A program made the position numbers and the translations under genes. Below the pieces are notes generated by a model. That model was not told the origin of the DNA and searched no databases. It saw only the letters and a list, made by a program, of their open reading frames with translations. This document shows positions 43,458 through 51,236 of a DNA stretch of 55,159 nucleotides, piece by piece. Source of the DNA: Bradyrhizobium glycinis (GTDB lineage: Bacteria > Pseudomonadota > Alphaproteobacteria > Rhizobiales > Xanthobacteraceae); the NCBI RefSeq assembly GCF_016031655.1, contig NZ_JACCHQ010000040.1:1-55159 (forward strand), written 5' to 3'. Position 1 is the first letter of the stretch. Each line of letters opens with the position of its first letter.

Positions 43458-44729
43458 CTATTCGGCCTGCTCGAGCGCGGCGGGCATCTTCGCGACCGAC
43501 ATCAGCGATCGCGCCACCTGGTTGAGCAGGAGATCGGCATTCTCCTCCTCGGCAAGGGACTTGGAGAGCAGGGCGACGATGGCGCTGTGGCGCAGTTGCT
43601 GCGCCAGGTTACGTGCGGTGGTGTAGCCAGCCATCTCGTAATGCTCGACGCGTTGCGCCGCAGAGATCAGCGCGAGGTCGGCGGCAGCGTCCTCCTTCTC
43701 TTCGCCTTCCTTCATGACCTCCTGGCCTTCCTCGATCAGGCCCATCATGCCCTTGCAAGGCTTGGCGCGAGCGTTCTCGCCGAGCAGCTCGAAGCACTCG
43801 TTGATGCGCTCGACCTGATTTTCGGTCTCGGCCAGATGCTGCTCGAACAGTTCCCGCAACTGGTCGAAGCGGGCGGACTGCGCCATCTTCGGGAGCGCCT
43901 TGGTCAGCTGCTTCTCGGCATGGAGGATGTCACGCAGCTCATGCAGCAGAAGATCGGTCAGGCCGGCCTCGTCGACAGGTGGTGAGCTCTCGGCGACGAT
44001 CGGGGTGGCAGCGCCGGGATCGGCGGATTGCAGCGCAGGCGATTCCGTGAACACCCAGTCCTCGCCCTCGTTCCAGGGGCCGCGGGTGTCGATTTCGCCG
44101 TGGTCGCCGCTGCCGGTGGAATCGTTGAAGTACTGGTTCACGAGGCCGGGCGTCGGGGCGATCCGGCCGACACTGAAGGCCGGCTTCGACAGGCTCTCGA
44201 GCGCGCGCGCGAACGCCTTCATATGCGTGATCTCGCGCGTCATCAGGAATTGCAGCGCGTCCTTGCTGCCGGCATCGTCGCAGAAATTGATCAGGCGCTC
44301 GTAGACGATCTTGGCACGCGCTTCGGCGGCGATGTTGCTGCGGAGATCGACGTCGAGCTCGCCGGTGATCTTGAGATAGTCGGCGGTCCAGGGATTGCCT
44401 TGCGAGTTGAACAGATTGACGCCGCCTCCGCCGGCAATCGCAATCAGCGGATCGGCCTCCGCGGCCTGGCGGTCGTTCCGCGAGGGCGCAAGATGCATCC
44501 GCGCGAGGCAACCGACCACCTCGAGATGGCTGAGCTCTTCGGTGCCGATATCCATCAAGAGGTCCTTGCGGTCGGGATCCTCGCAATTCAGTCCCTGAAT
44601 CGAATATTGCATCGCAGCCGCAAGTTCGCCGTTGGCGCCGCCGAACTGCTCGAGGAGCATATTGCCGAAGCGCGGATCGGGTTCGTCGACGCGCACGGTG
44701 AACATCAGCTTCTTGACGTGGTGATACAT
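43458..44729 (-). CDS. Manganese catalase fused to a DUF892 ferritin-like domain
   Basis: The 423-residue protein joins two four-helix ferritin-like domains. Residues 1-230 are a non-heme manganese catalase: MYHHVKKLMFTVRVDEPDPR, metal residues in NGELAAAMQYS (Glu35) and GTEELSHLEVVG, then IVYERLINFCDD and LMTREITHMKAFARALE. After a linker, residues about 257-420 are a DUF892/YciF domain (LTDLLLHELRDILHAEKQLTKALPKMAQ, VEHYEMAGYTTARNLA). The first half should dismutate hydrogen peroxide; the second is a stress-linked di-iron-type domain of unclear chemistry. The start is ATG 44729. Confidence 0.9.
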   Translation of the reverse strand: MYHHVKKLMFTVRVDEPDPRFGNMLLEQFGGANGELAAAMQYSIQGLNCEDPDRKDLLMDIGTEELSHLEVVGCLARMHLAPSRNDRQAAEADPLIAIAGGGGVNLFNSQGNPWTADYLKITGELDVDLRSNIAAEARAKIVYERLINFCDDAGSKDALQFLMTREITHMKAFARALESLSKPAFSVGRIAPTPGLVNQYFNDSTGSGDHGEIDTRGPWNEGEDWVFTESPALQSADPGAATPIVAESSPPVDEAGLTDLLLHELRDILHAEKQLTKALPKMAQSARFDQLRELFEQHLAETENQVERINECFELLGENARAKPCKGMMGLIEEGQEVMKEGEEKEDAAADLALISAAQRVEHYEMAGYTTARNLAQQLRHSAIVALLSKSLAEEENADLLLNQVARSLMSVAKMPAALEQAE

Positions 44730-44848
44730 GGGGGACTCGCGTGCTGGAGGGAAGCTACGCGACAACGAGGCCTCCAGCCGTTCGTTCCTAAAGTCTCCCC
44801 AAGATTGAAGCTGTCGTTGCCCGGACGTCTGCTAGGGAGTGCGATGGC

Positions 44849-46303
44849 TTACGGCGTCACCGCATTGCGTGCGACCGCGCGCGGAGCCGTCAGTTCCTTC
44901 CAGGTCGAATTTGCCACATGCACCGGCGGAAAAGCGGGACGTTCGACGTAGCGCCCGTCGCCGGCCTCGGCGCGCAGATTGCCATCCTTCCAGACGATAC
45001 GGCCGCGCGCCAGCGTCGCGGCTGCGCCGCCGGTGCAGGCAAAACCCTCGAAGACGTTGTAATCGATCCGGCTCATCTGCCGCTTGGCACTGATGGTCTT
45101 GCTCTGCTTGGGATCCCATATCACGATGTCGGCATCCGAGCCCACGGCGACCGCGCCCTTGCGCGGATAGATGTTGAGGATGCGGGCGATGTTCGCCGAC
45201 GTCACCGCGACGAATTCCTCTTTCGTCAGCCGCCCCGTGGCGACGCCCGCGGTCCAGAGCAGCGCCAGGCGATCTTCGAGGCCGCCGGTGCCGTTCGGAA
45301 TTTTCCTGAAATCGCCGCGCCCGAACCGCTTCTGCTCGGTGGTGAAGGCGCAATGATCGGTCGCAACCACCTGGAGCGAGCCGGCTTGCAGGCCGGCCCA
45401 GAGGCTGTCCTGATGCTGTTTGTCGCGGAACGGCGGCGACATCACGCGCTGTGCGGAATGGTCCCAGTCCTTGTTCTGGTATTCGCCGGCATCGAGCAGC
45501 AGGTGCTGAATCAGTGGTTCGCCATAAACCCGCTTTCCGGCAGCCCGCGCCCGAGCGATGGCCTCATGCGCCTCGCGGCAGCTGGTGTGCACGATATAGA
45601 CCGGCGTGCCCGTCATGTCGGCGATCATGATGGCGCGGTTGGTGGCTTCGCCCTCGACCTCCGGCGGCCGTGAATAGGCGTGGCCCTCGGGCCCAGTGAC
45701 GCCGCGCGCGATCAGCGCCTCCTGCATCAGGGCGACGACGTCGCCGTTCTCTGCATGGACGACAGGCATCGCGCCGAGATGGGCGCAGCGCGCGAACGAG
45801 TTGTAGAGCTCGTCGTCGTTCACCATCAGCGCGCCCTTGTAGGCCATGAAATGCTTGAAGGTGTTGATGCCGTAGGTTTTGACCACAATCTCCATCTCGT
45901 CATGAATCTGTTTCGACCACGACGTCACCGCCATGTGGAAGCCGTAGTCGCTGGCCGCCTTCTCGGATTTGTGCCGCCACTCCTGATAGGCGGCCAGCAT
46001 CGACTGGCCGGGATCGGGCAGGCAGAAATCCACCACCATGGTGGTGCCGCCGCTCAGCGCCGCCTTGGTTCCGGATTCGAAATCGTCGGCGGTGACGGTG
46101 CCCATGAACGGCATTTCGAGATGGGTGTGCGGATCGATCCCGCCCGGGATGACGTAGGCGCCGCCTGCATCGATGATCTCGCTACCTGTCGGCGCATCGA
46201 GCGAGGCGCCGATCGCGGCGATGGTCTCGCCGTCGATCAGCACGTCCGCGCGGCGCGAATGATCGTGATTGACGACGGTGCCGCCGCGGATGAGGAGGGG
46301 CAT
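44849..46303 (-). CDS. hydA: Dihydropyrimidinase (D-hydantoinase)
   Basis: This 484-residue cyclic amidohydrolase opens dihydrouracil, dihydrothymine or hydantoins. The binuclear metal site is visible as His59/His61 (GGIDPHTHLEMPF), the carboxylated Lys155 (HFMAYKGALMV), and histidines in VVHAENGDVV and YIVHTSCREAHEA, with the metal/catalytic Asp in VATDHCAFTTEQK. Length and motifs match bacterial dihydropyrimidinases closely. The pyrimidine-catabolism partners (dihydropyrimidine dehydrogenase, ureidopropionase) are not in the window. The adjacent TetR gene at 46377 is on the same strand, upstream, but its operators lie in front of pspA, so it may not control this gene. Confidence 0.94.
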   Translation of the reverse strand: MPLLIRGGTVVNHDHSRRADVLIDGETIAAIGASLDAPTGSEIIDAGGAYVIPGGIDPHTHLEMPFMGTVTADDFESGTKAALSGGTTMVVDFCLPDPGQSMLAAYQEWRHKSEKAASDYGFHMAVTSWSKQIHDEMEIVVKTYGINTFKHFMAYKGALMVNDDELYNSFARCAHLGAMPVVHAENGDVVALMQEALIARGVTGPEGHAYSRPPEVEGEATNRAIMIADMTGTPVYIVHTSCREAHEAIARARAAGKRVYGEPLIQHLLLDAGEYQNKDWDHSAQRVMSPPFRDKQHQDSLWAGLQAGSLQVVATDHCAFTTEQKRFGRGDFRKIPNGTGGLEDRLALLWTAGVATGRLTKEEFVAVTSANIARILNIYPRKGAVAVGSDADIVIWDPKQSKTISAKRQMSRIDYNVFEGFACTGGAAATLARGRIVWKDGNLRAEAGDGRYVERPAFPPVHVANSTWKELTAPRAVARNAVTP

Positions 46304-46376
46304 GAGGTGCTCCGGGAGGTGAGGGACGGCTCGAAGGCTAAGCGCGCTACTGGCGATGCGACAGGTGAAATTTTAG

Positions 46377-47003
46377 TCAGCCGCCGCCGCTCCTTTTCAC
46401 ATCGCACGCGACCAGCCCGTCGATCATCGCGCGCACGAGGCCAGCGATCTCCTTGCGCAGCGCTGGCAACGGCACGGCCACCAGCTTCTGCTCCAGTCCG
46501 AGCGCCACCATGCCATGCACGGCCGAGAACAGGCTGCGCGCGGTGATGCCGAGCTCCTCCGGGCTGCGTTCAGGAAACAGCGCGGCGAGCGGCTGGTAGA
46601 TGTGACGAAACAGCTGCATCTGGTCGTGCACCGACCAATCCGGTAGTGGCTTGTCGACCTGCACGCGGTGTTCGAACAGCGCGCGCCAGAGCTGGAGGTT
46701 TTCGGCGGCGAAATCGCAATAGGCGAGCGCGATGCGGGCCAGGGATTCTCGGGGCGATGGCTCGCCCGCACTTGTTGCGAGAGTAAGCGCGTCGTCGAGC
46801 CGGAGCAGCGTGCGCGAGCCGACTCGCAGGATCAGCTCGTCAACGTCAGCGACGAGATTATAGACCGCGCCATTGGCGCAGCCGATCTCGCGGGCCAAAT
46901 CGCGGGTCTTCAGTCCCGCCAACCCCCGCTCGGCGATCATCCGCTCGGCCGCCCGGATCAGGGCGGCACGCAATTTCTCTCGCCGTTCCAGGGCTTTAGT
47001 CAT
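46377..47003 (-). CDS. TetR-family transcriptional regulator of the pspA-yiaA operon
   Basis: The 208-residue repressor has an N-terminal helix-turn-helix (ALIRAAERMIAERGLAGLKT, DLAREIGCANGAVYNLVADV) and a C-terminal ligand domain with the TetR_C pattern (AALFPERSPEELGITARSLFSAVHGMV). It is divergent from pspA; three copies of a 13-bp palindrome fill the 103-bp gap, which indicates autoregulation and control of the phage-shock-like operon. The ligand is unknown. It is 73 bp upstream of the dihydropyrimidinase gene on the same strand, so read-through is possible. Confidence 0.93.
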   Translation of the reverse strand: MTKALERREKLRAALIRAAERMIAERGLAGLKTRDLAREIGCANGAVYNLVADVDELILRVGSRTLLRLDDALTLATSAGEPSPRESLARIALAYCDFAAENLQLWRALFEHRVQVDKPLPDWSVHDQMQLFRHIYQPLAALFPERSPEELGITARSLFSAVHGMVALGLEQKLVAVPLPALRKEIAGLVRAMIDGLVACDVKRSGGG

Positions 47004-47018
47004 TGTTAACCAAATCCG

Positions 47019-47089
47019 TGAGCGTCGCTCAAATATTTATTGAACGATGTTCACGTTTCCTGCTACAAATCATCAGTGAGCAACGCTCA
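47019..47089. promoter_or_regulatory. Triple 13-bp palindromic operator between tetR and pspA
   Basis: TGAGCGTCGCTCA (47019-47031), TGAACGATGTTCA (47041-47053) and TGAGCAACGCTCA (47077-47089) share the pattern TGARC-N3-GYTCA. The first two are offset by 22 bp and the third by a further 36 bp. The arrangement covers both divergent promoters and points to cooperative binding by the adjacent TetR protein. Confidence 0.82.
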
Positions 47090-47106
47090 TAGACAGGGAG
47101 CAAACA

Positions 47107-47802
47107 ATGTTCAAGACCGTCGTGACCCTCTTCCGCGGCAGCGTCGCCGCTGCGGGCGAGGAACTGGAAGACCGCACCGCCCTTCTGATCCTAGACCAGC
47201 AGATGCGCGATGCGGCCGCAGCCGTCGAGCGCAGCAAGCGCACGCTGGCGCTGGCGATCGCGCAGGACCAGCAGGAAGGCCGCAAGCTCGAGGCCACGAA
47301 TGCGCGCATCGCCGATCTCGAGACCCGAGCCGTCGCGGCGCTGGATGGCGGCCGCGAGGACCTCGCCAAGGAGGCCGCCGAAGCCATTGCGGCGCTGGAG
47401 GCCGATCGCGATGCGGCCATGACGGCGCGCGCGCTGTTCGCGACCGAGATCGCCCGGCTGAAGCGCCACGTTGCCAACGCGCAGGCCCGCATCACTGAGC
47501 TCGATCGCGGTCGCCGGATCGCCCGTGCCTCGGAAGCGGTGCGTTCGCTTCGCCGCAGCGGCATCGAGGCCGCGCGCCCCTATGAATCGACATTGCCGGA
47601 GGCGGAGGGGACGCTGAGGCGTCTGCGCGAGCGGCAGATGGAGGCTCAGGCGGCCGACGATGCCCTGGTCGAGCTCGACGCGGCCACCGGTCCGCTCGCC
47701 ACCGCCGAAAGACTCGCCGAGCAGGGCTTTGGCCCGCGGCTCAAGACGACCGCGGACGATGTGCTGGCGCGCTTGAAGTCCAGGCGCATGCCGACGGCCT
47801 GA
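47107..47802 (+). CDS. pspA: PspA/IM30 (Vipp1) family membrane-remodelling protein
   Basis: The 231-residue protein is almost entirely coiled coil. It begins with the amphipathic helix MFKTVVTLFRGSVAAAGEEL and continues with LLILDQQMRDAAAAVERSKRTLALAIAQ, the signature segment of PspA proteins in which LDQQ-R-A leads helix 2. PspA oligomers coat and stabilise the inner membrane under envelope stress. The enterobacterial partners PspB, PspC and PspF are absent; instead, control appears to be by the TetR protein. The SD-like GGGAG is 7 bases upstream. It is followed 52 bp later by yiaA. Confidence 0.9.
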   Translation: MFKTVVTLFRGSVAAAGEELEDRTALLILDQQMRDAAAAVERSKRTLALAIAQDQQEGRKLEATNARIADLETRAVAALDGGREDLAKEAAEAIAALEADRDAAMTARALFATEIARLKRHVANAQARITELDRGRRIARASEAVRSLRRSGIEAARPYESTLPEAEGTLRRLRERQMEAQAADDALVELDAATGPLATAERLAEQGFGPRLKTTADDVLARLKSRRMPTA

Positions 47803-47854
47803 TCGCAAGTCTGAACCCGAACGCAATCATCATTCCAATCAACAGGAGACCATC

Positions 47855-48130
47855 ATGAACCAGAACGGCCAGCCCCACAGCGGCGCCTGGGTGAGCTTCA
47901 CCTACGCGTCTTTCGCAGCTTCGGCCTTCCTCGTCGCCATCGGCATCTTCTTCCTGCCGATCGACCTCTGGATGAAAGGTTATCTCACCATGGGTGTCGT
48001 GATGATGATCCAGACCTGCGTCACCCTGGCCAAGACCGTGCGCGACAATCATGAGAGCAGCCGCCTCGTGAACCGCATCGAGGATGCCAAGGCCGAGCGG
48101 CTCTTGATGGAGGTTTCCAAGGCGGCTTAA
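47855..48130 (+). CDS. YiaA/YiaB-type two-helix inner-membrane protein
   Basis: The 91-residue protein has two transmembrane helices (WVSFTYASFAASAFLVAIGI and LTMGVVMMIQTCVTLAKTVR) and a charged cytoplasmic tail (DNHESSRLVNRIEDAKAERL). This matches the YiaAB two-helix domain family. It follows pspA in an evident operon under the TetR protein; pspA-yiaA pairing occurs in several proteobacteria, which supports a shared role at the membrane. GGAG lies upstream of the ATG. Confidence 0.88.
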   Translation: MNQNGQPHSGAWVSFTYASFAASAFLVAIGIFFLPIDLWMKGYLTMGVVMMIQTCVTLAKTVRDNHESSRLVNRIEDAKAERLLMEVSKAA

Positions 48131-48240
48131 GGCGAACGGTCGCAGCGCGGGGGCAGGTGCCCCCGCGGCAGGCAGGGCGCATTGTGCTTCGCGCGCAGGT
48201 GCGATATGGCTCTCGCGCTTTCCAGAGGCGGAGACGAGCT

Positions 48241-48447
48241 TTGTCGAAACAATCCCTGCGCGAGGAGGCCGAGCGCCTGATCCGCGAATCGATGGAAAAG
48301 AAGACCATCGTGGTCAAGCAGGGCACGACCCGCATCGAGGCCGTCTGCGGCAAGTGCGGAGCGCCGAACCGGGTGCAGGCAGAGAAGGGCCAGACCCGCG
48401 TCAAGTTCGCCTGCAAGAACTGCGGGCATAAGCAAGAGACGTTGTAG
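48241..48447 (+). CDS. 68-residue zinc-ribbon protein
   Basis: This small protein has an N-terminal helix (LREEAERLIRESMEKKTIVV) and a C-terminal zinc ribbon with CGKC and CKNC knuckles about 22 residues apart (AVCGKCGAPNRVQAEKGQ, VKFACKNCGHKQETL). The start is TTG 48241, preceded by GGAGACGAGC; an ATG-initiated extension to 48157 would add Arg-rich sequence from the intergenic region. It may bind nucleic acid or a protein partner. Possibly the third gene of the pspA operon (110 bp downstream of yiaA). Confidence 0.75.
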   Translation: MSKQSLREEAERLIRESMEKKTIVVKQGTTRIEAVCGKCGAPNRVQAEKGQTRVKFACKNCGHKQETL

Positions 48448-48517
48448 GCGTCTTCGCCTCACCTGGGTCGCCTCGGATCGCCCGCCGCGATCCGGGTAGA
48501 GGCCCTACGGCCCGGCC

Positions 48518-48979
48518 TCACATCACCTGATGCACGTCGATCACGACGCGATCCGCATGGCGCGCCGCTGACGCCACGAAGATGTGCTCCATCAGCCAGC
48601 GGTACTTCGCGTGCCCGGTCTCGAACTTCGGCACGGTGCGGAAATAGATCAGCTTGGGATTGACCGGCTCGCCGCGCTTGAGCTTCTGCAACAGCTCGAC
48701 CGGGCCGAAGCGCATGCCTTTGTTCTCGACATAGACGGTCGCACCGTCGTCCGTCTCGAAGGCGTATTTCGCTTCGAGATCGATCAGCTCGTTGGGGCGG
48801 ATGGTTTGGAAGTCGGCGCCGAAGGGGAGCACCTTTCCGGTGACCGCGCCCGTCACCTCGCCGCCGATGATCGGAATGATACGGCGAACGCCGATCCCGG
48901 TCTCGCCGGCGGTGACGACGTCGCCGATGCGCGCGGTGATGGTGAAGACGTATTTGGTTTCGAGGGTCGGAGTGGTCAT
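48518..48979 (-). CDS. DUF3237 (UPF0311) family protein
   Basis: This 153-residue beta-barrel-like protein begins LETKYVFTITARIGDVVTAG with GVRRIIPIIGGEVTGAVTGKV, the family hallmark, and closes with a YRWLMEHIFVASAARHADRV segment. Family members are uncharacterised. The start is MTTPTLETKY at 48979; the frame continues through the palindromic repeat to 49138, and that part is repeat-encoded. Confidence 0.88.
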   Translation of the reverse strand: MTTPTLETKYVFTITARIGDVVTAGETGIGVRRIIPIIGGEVTGAVTGKVLPFGADFQTIRPNELIDLEAKYAFETDDGATVYVENKGMRFGPVELLQKLKRGEPVNPKLIYFRTVPKFETGHAKYRWLMEHIFVASAARHADRVVIDVHQVM

Positions 48980-49012
48980 CGCTGTCTCCAATGGTTCGGC
49001 GAGCCGCTGCCT

Positions 49013-49154
49013 TCCCTTCTCCCCTTGTGGGAGAAGGTGGCGCGAAGCGCCGGATGAGGGGTCTCTCTCCACAAGCGGGCTCGCGGAGAGAGACCCCTCA
49101 CCCGTCTCGCCGCTTTGCGGCGAGCCACCCTCTCCCACAAGGGGAGAGGGGAAG
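49013..49154. repeat. CTTCTCCCCTTGTGGGAGAAGG...CCCTCTCCCACAAGGGGAGAGG repeat
   Basis: The 142-bp inverted repeat has ends CCCTTCTCCCCTTGTGGGAG and CTCCCACAAGGGGAGAGGGG; inner arms GAGGGGTCTCTCTCC and GGAGAGAGACCCCTC pair, and GCGCGAAGCGCC and GCCGCTTTGCGGC form local hairpins. It separates the DUF3237 gene from the TRAP operon on the same strand. Confidence 0.85.
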
Positions 49155-49180
49155 AGAGCTTACCGCGTCGTCACCCGCGC

Positions 49181-50500
49181 CTAATGCGCCATCATGCGCG
49201 TCGGCAGCCAGGTCGCCAGCAGCGGGAAGGCGATCAGGATCACCAGCCGCACCAGGTCCGTCGCCACGAACGGGATCACGCCCTTGAAGATCGTGGAGAA
49301 GGAGACGTCCTTCACCACGCTCTTGATGACGAAGACGTTCATGCCGACCGGCGGATGGATCAGGCCGAGCTCGACGGTCATGACGATGATCACGCCGAAC
49401 CAGATCGGGTCGAAGCCGAGATGCATGATCACGGGGAAGATGATCGGCACGGTCAGGATGATCATCGCCATGGCGTCCATCAGGCAGCCGAGCACCAGAT
49501 ACATCACCATAATCAGGGCCAGCACGCCGTAGGGGCCGAGGCCGAGCCCGGTGAGGAATTCCGTCACCTTCTGCGGCGTCTGCGTCACCGTGAGGAAATA
49601 GCCGAAGATCAGCGCGCCGATCAGCACGGTGAACACCGCAGCCGCGGTGCGCGTCGCCTGCAGCAGCGAGGCCAGCACCTTCTCGCGGTCGAGGCGGCCG
49701 GTCAGCACGCCGATGATGAAGGCCCCGGTCGCGCCGACGCCGCCGGCCTCGGTCGGCGTGAAGCGCGGCAGGAAGGGCAGTCCGTAGAGGCCGCCGATGA
49801 CGAAGATGAACAGCAGCACCGGTGCCCAGATCTCCTTCAATCCGGCAAAGCGCTCGCGCCACGGCGTCACCTTGCCCTTGGGCAGGAAGTCTGGGCGGAA
49901 ATAGCCGAGCAGGAAGATCGTGATCATGTACATGGTCATCGCGAGCAGGCCCGGGATGATGCCGGCGATGAACAGCTTGCCGATGTCCTGCTCGGTGATG
50001 ATGCCGTAAACCGCGAGCACGGTGGAGGGCGGCAGCATCGCACCCAGCGTGCCGCCCGCCGCGATCACGCCGGTGGCGAAGGATTGCGGATAGCCGAACC
50101 GGCGCATCTCGGGATAGGCGACGGCGGAGAAGGTCGCGGCGGTCGCGACCGAGGAGCCGCAGATCGCGGCAAAGCCGCCGCAGGCACCGACGGTGGCGAT
50201 GCCGAGCCCGCCGCGCAAATGTCCGACGAAGCCGTTGGCGGCGCGGAACAGCTCGCGGCTCATGCCGGAATGGGAGACGAACGAGCCCATCAGCAGGAAC
50301 ATCGGGATGACGCCGAACGTGTAGTCGGTGACCGTGCGCATCGAGGTCTGGCCGACCAGCTTCAGCGCTGCGGTCCCATTGACGAGATAGGCGAAGCCGG
50401 ACACGCCGACGAGGCCCATGGCCATGCCGACCGGCACGCGCAGCAGCATCAGGACGAAGAGGGAAACGAAGCCGATTACGGCGACGGCATCGGTGCTCAT
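49181..50500 (-). CDS. TRAP transporter large permease subunit (DctM type)
   Basis: The 439-residue inner-membrane subunit has about 12-13 helices and the DctM motifs GMAMGLVGVSGFAYLV, IGACGGFAAICGSSVATAAT (as TVGACGGFAAICGSSVATAA) and the C-terminal LGLIHPPVGMNVFVIKSVVK. It moves a small organic acid into the cell using the sodium or proton gradient, with substrate delivered by DctP. It starts 2 bp after the DctQ gene ends, so the two are translationally coupled. The substrate is not predictable from the permease. Confidence 0.95.
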   Translation of the reverse strand: MSTDAVAVIGFVSLFVLMLLRVPVGMAMGLVGVSGFAYLVNGTAALKLVGQTSMRTVTDYTFGVIPMFLLMGSFVSHSGMSRELFRAANGFVGHLRGGLGIATVGACGGFAAICGSSVATAATFSAVAYPEMRRFGYPQSFATGVIAAGGTLGAMLPPSTVLAVYGIITEQDIGKLFIAGIIPGLLAMTMYMITIFLLGYFRPDFLPKGKVTPWRERFAGLKEIWAPVLLFIFVIGGLYGLPFLPRFTPTEAGGVGATGAFIIGVLTGRLDREKVLASLLQATRTAAAVFTVLIGALIFGYFLTVTQTPQKVTEFLTGLGLGPYGVLALIMVMYLVLGCLMDAMAMIILTVPIIFPVIMHLGFDPIWFGVIIVMTVELGLIHPPVGMNVFVIKSVVKDVSFSTIFKGVIPFVATDLVRLVILIAFPLLATWLPTRMMAH

Positions 50501-50502
50501 GG

Positions 50503-51012
50503 TTACTCCGTCGCCTTGATCTTGGGGTCGTGCATCTCTTCGGGATGGAAGATCAGCCGATAGGTGCGGATCGCGATCAGCAGCACGGCGCAGATGTCGC
50601 CGATCCAGGCGACCGCGAAGAATGGCCAGGTCGGCATGTGCAGGTCGAAGGTCTGGACGTTGTCGTTGTAGGTGCCGCGCACCTTGTCGAACAGAGTCCA
50701 GGTCTGCACCGTGACGACGAACAATAGCACCAGCGTCGCGAACACGTCGATCCAGCGCTGGTGGCGCGGCCCGACATTGCCCCAGACCAGGTCGACCGTG
50801 ATGTGGGTGCCGCGATAGGAGGTTGCCGCGATGCCCCAGAAGATGAGGATGCCGAGCAGCATGCGGCCGATGTCGAAGGAATCAGGGATCGAATAGTTCA
50901 GCGTGTTGCGCAGGAGCACCGACAGGAAGATGTCGAGCGCGACGATGCCGACGAAGCCGGCCGCGATCCATTCGATCGAGTCGATGATGCGGTCCATCCA
51001 GGCGCGCTTCAT
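50503..51012 (-). CDS. TRAP transporter small permease subunit (DctQ type)
   Basis: The 169-residue protein has four transmembrane helices (WIAAGFVGIVALDIFLSVLL, MLLGILIFWGIAATSYRGTH, WIDVFATLVLLFVVTVQTWT, TWPFFAVAWIGDICAVLLIA). The RGTHITVDLVW stretch is the DctQ signature. It pairs with DctM. The start is MKRAWMDRII at 51012; the upstream frame to 51240 is repeat sequence. The binding protein DctP is encoded 224 bp upstream beyond that repeat. Confidence 0.93.
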   Translation of the reverse strand: MKRAWMDRIIDSIEWIAAGFVGIVALDIFLSVLLRNTLNYSIPDSFDIGRMLLGILIFWGIAATSYRGTHITVDLVWGNVGPRHQRWIDVFATLVLLFVVTVQTWTLFDKVRGTYNDNVQTFDLHMPTWPFFAVAWIGDICAVLLIAIRTYRLIFHPEEMHDPKIKATE

Positions 51013-51060
51013 GGGGAAAGGGTCCTTCTGACGAATCCGAGGTTTGCCCGCGACGGAGCT

Positions 51061-51210
51061 GCGCTCCCTCCCCCGCTTGCGGGGGAGGGTTGGGGAGAGG
51101 GTGCTTCCACAATCGAGGACCCCCAAGAGGAGGGAGCCCTCACCCGGCGCGCGGGACGATGCTTCGCATCGCCCGGACGCGCCGACCTCTCCCGCAAGCG
51201 GGAGAGGTGC
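51061..51210. repeat. CTCCCTCCCCCGCTTGCGGGGGAGGG repeat inside the TRAP operon
   Basis: One end has the hairpin CTCCCCCGC-TT-GCGGGGGAG type (about 51064-51088) and the other CCTCTCCCGCAAGCGGGAGAGG (51186-51207); GAGCCCTCACCCGGCGCG and the CGATGCTTCGCATCG hairpin lie between. It sits between dctP and dctQ and may set their relative expression. Confidence 0.82.
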
Positions 51211-51236
51211 AGCGAATGCGCGGCCACTGCTAGGCG

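Noticed and set aside
43458..44729. Catalase/DUF892 fusion as a frameshift artefact
   Set aside because: The reading frame runs cleanly through a normal-looking linker and both domains are in one frame with no extra stop or start signals. Read data would be needed to exclude it completely.
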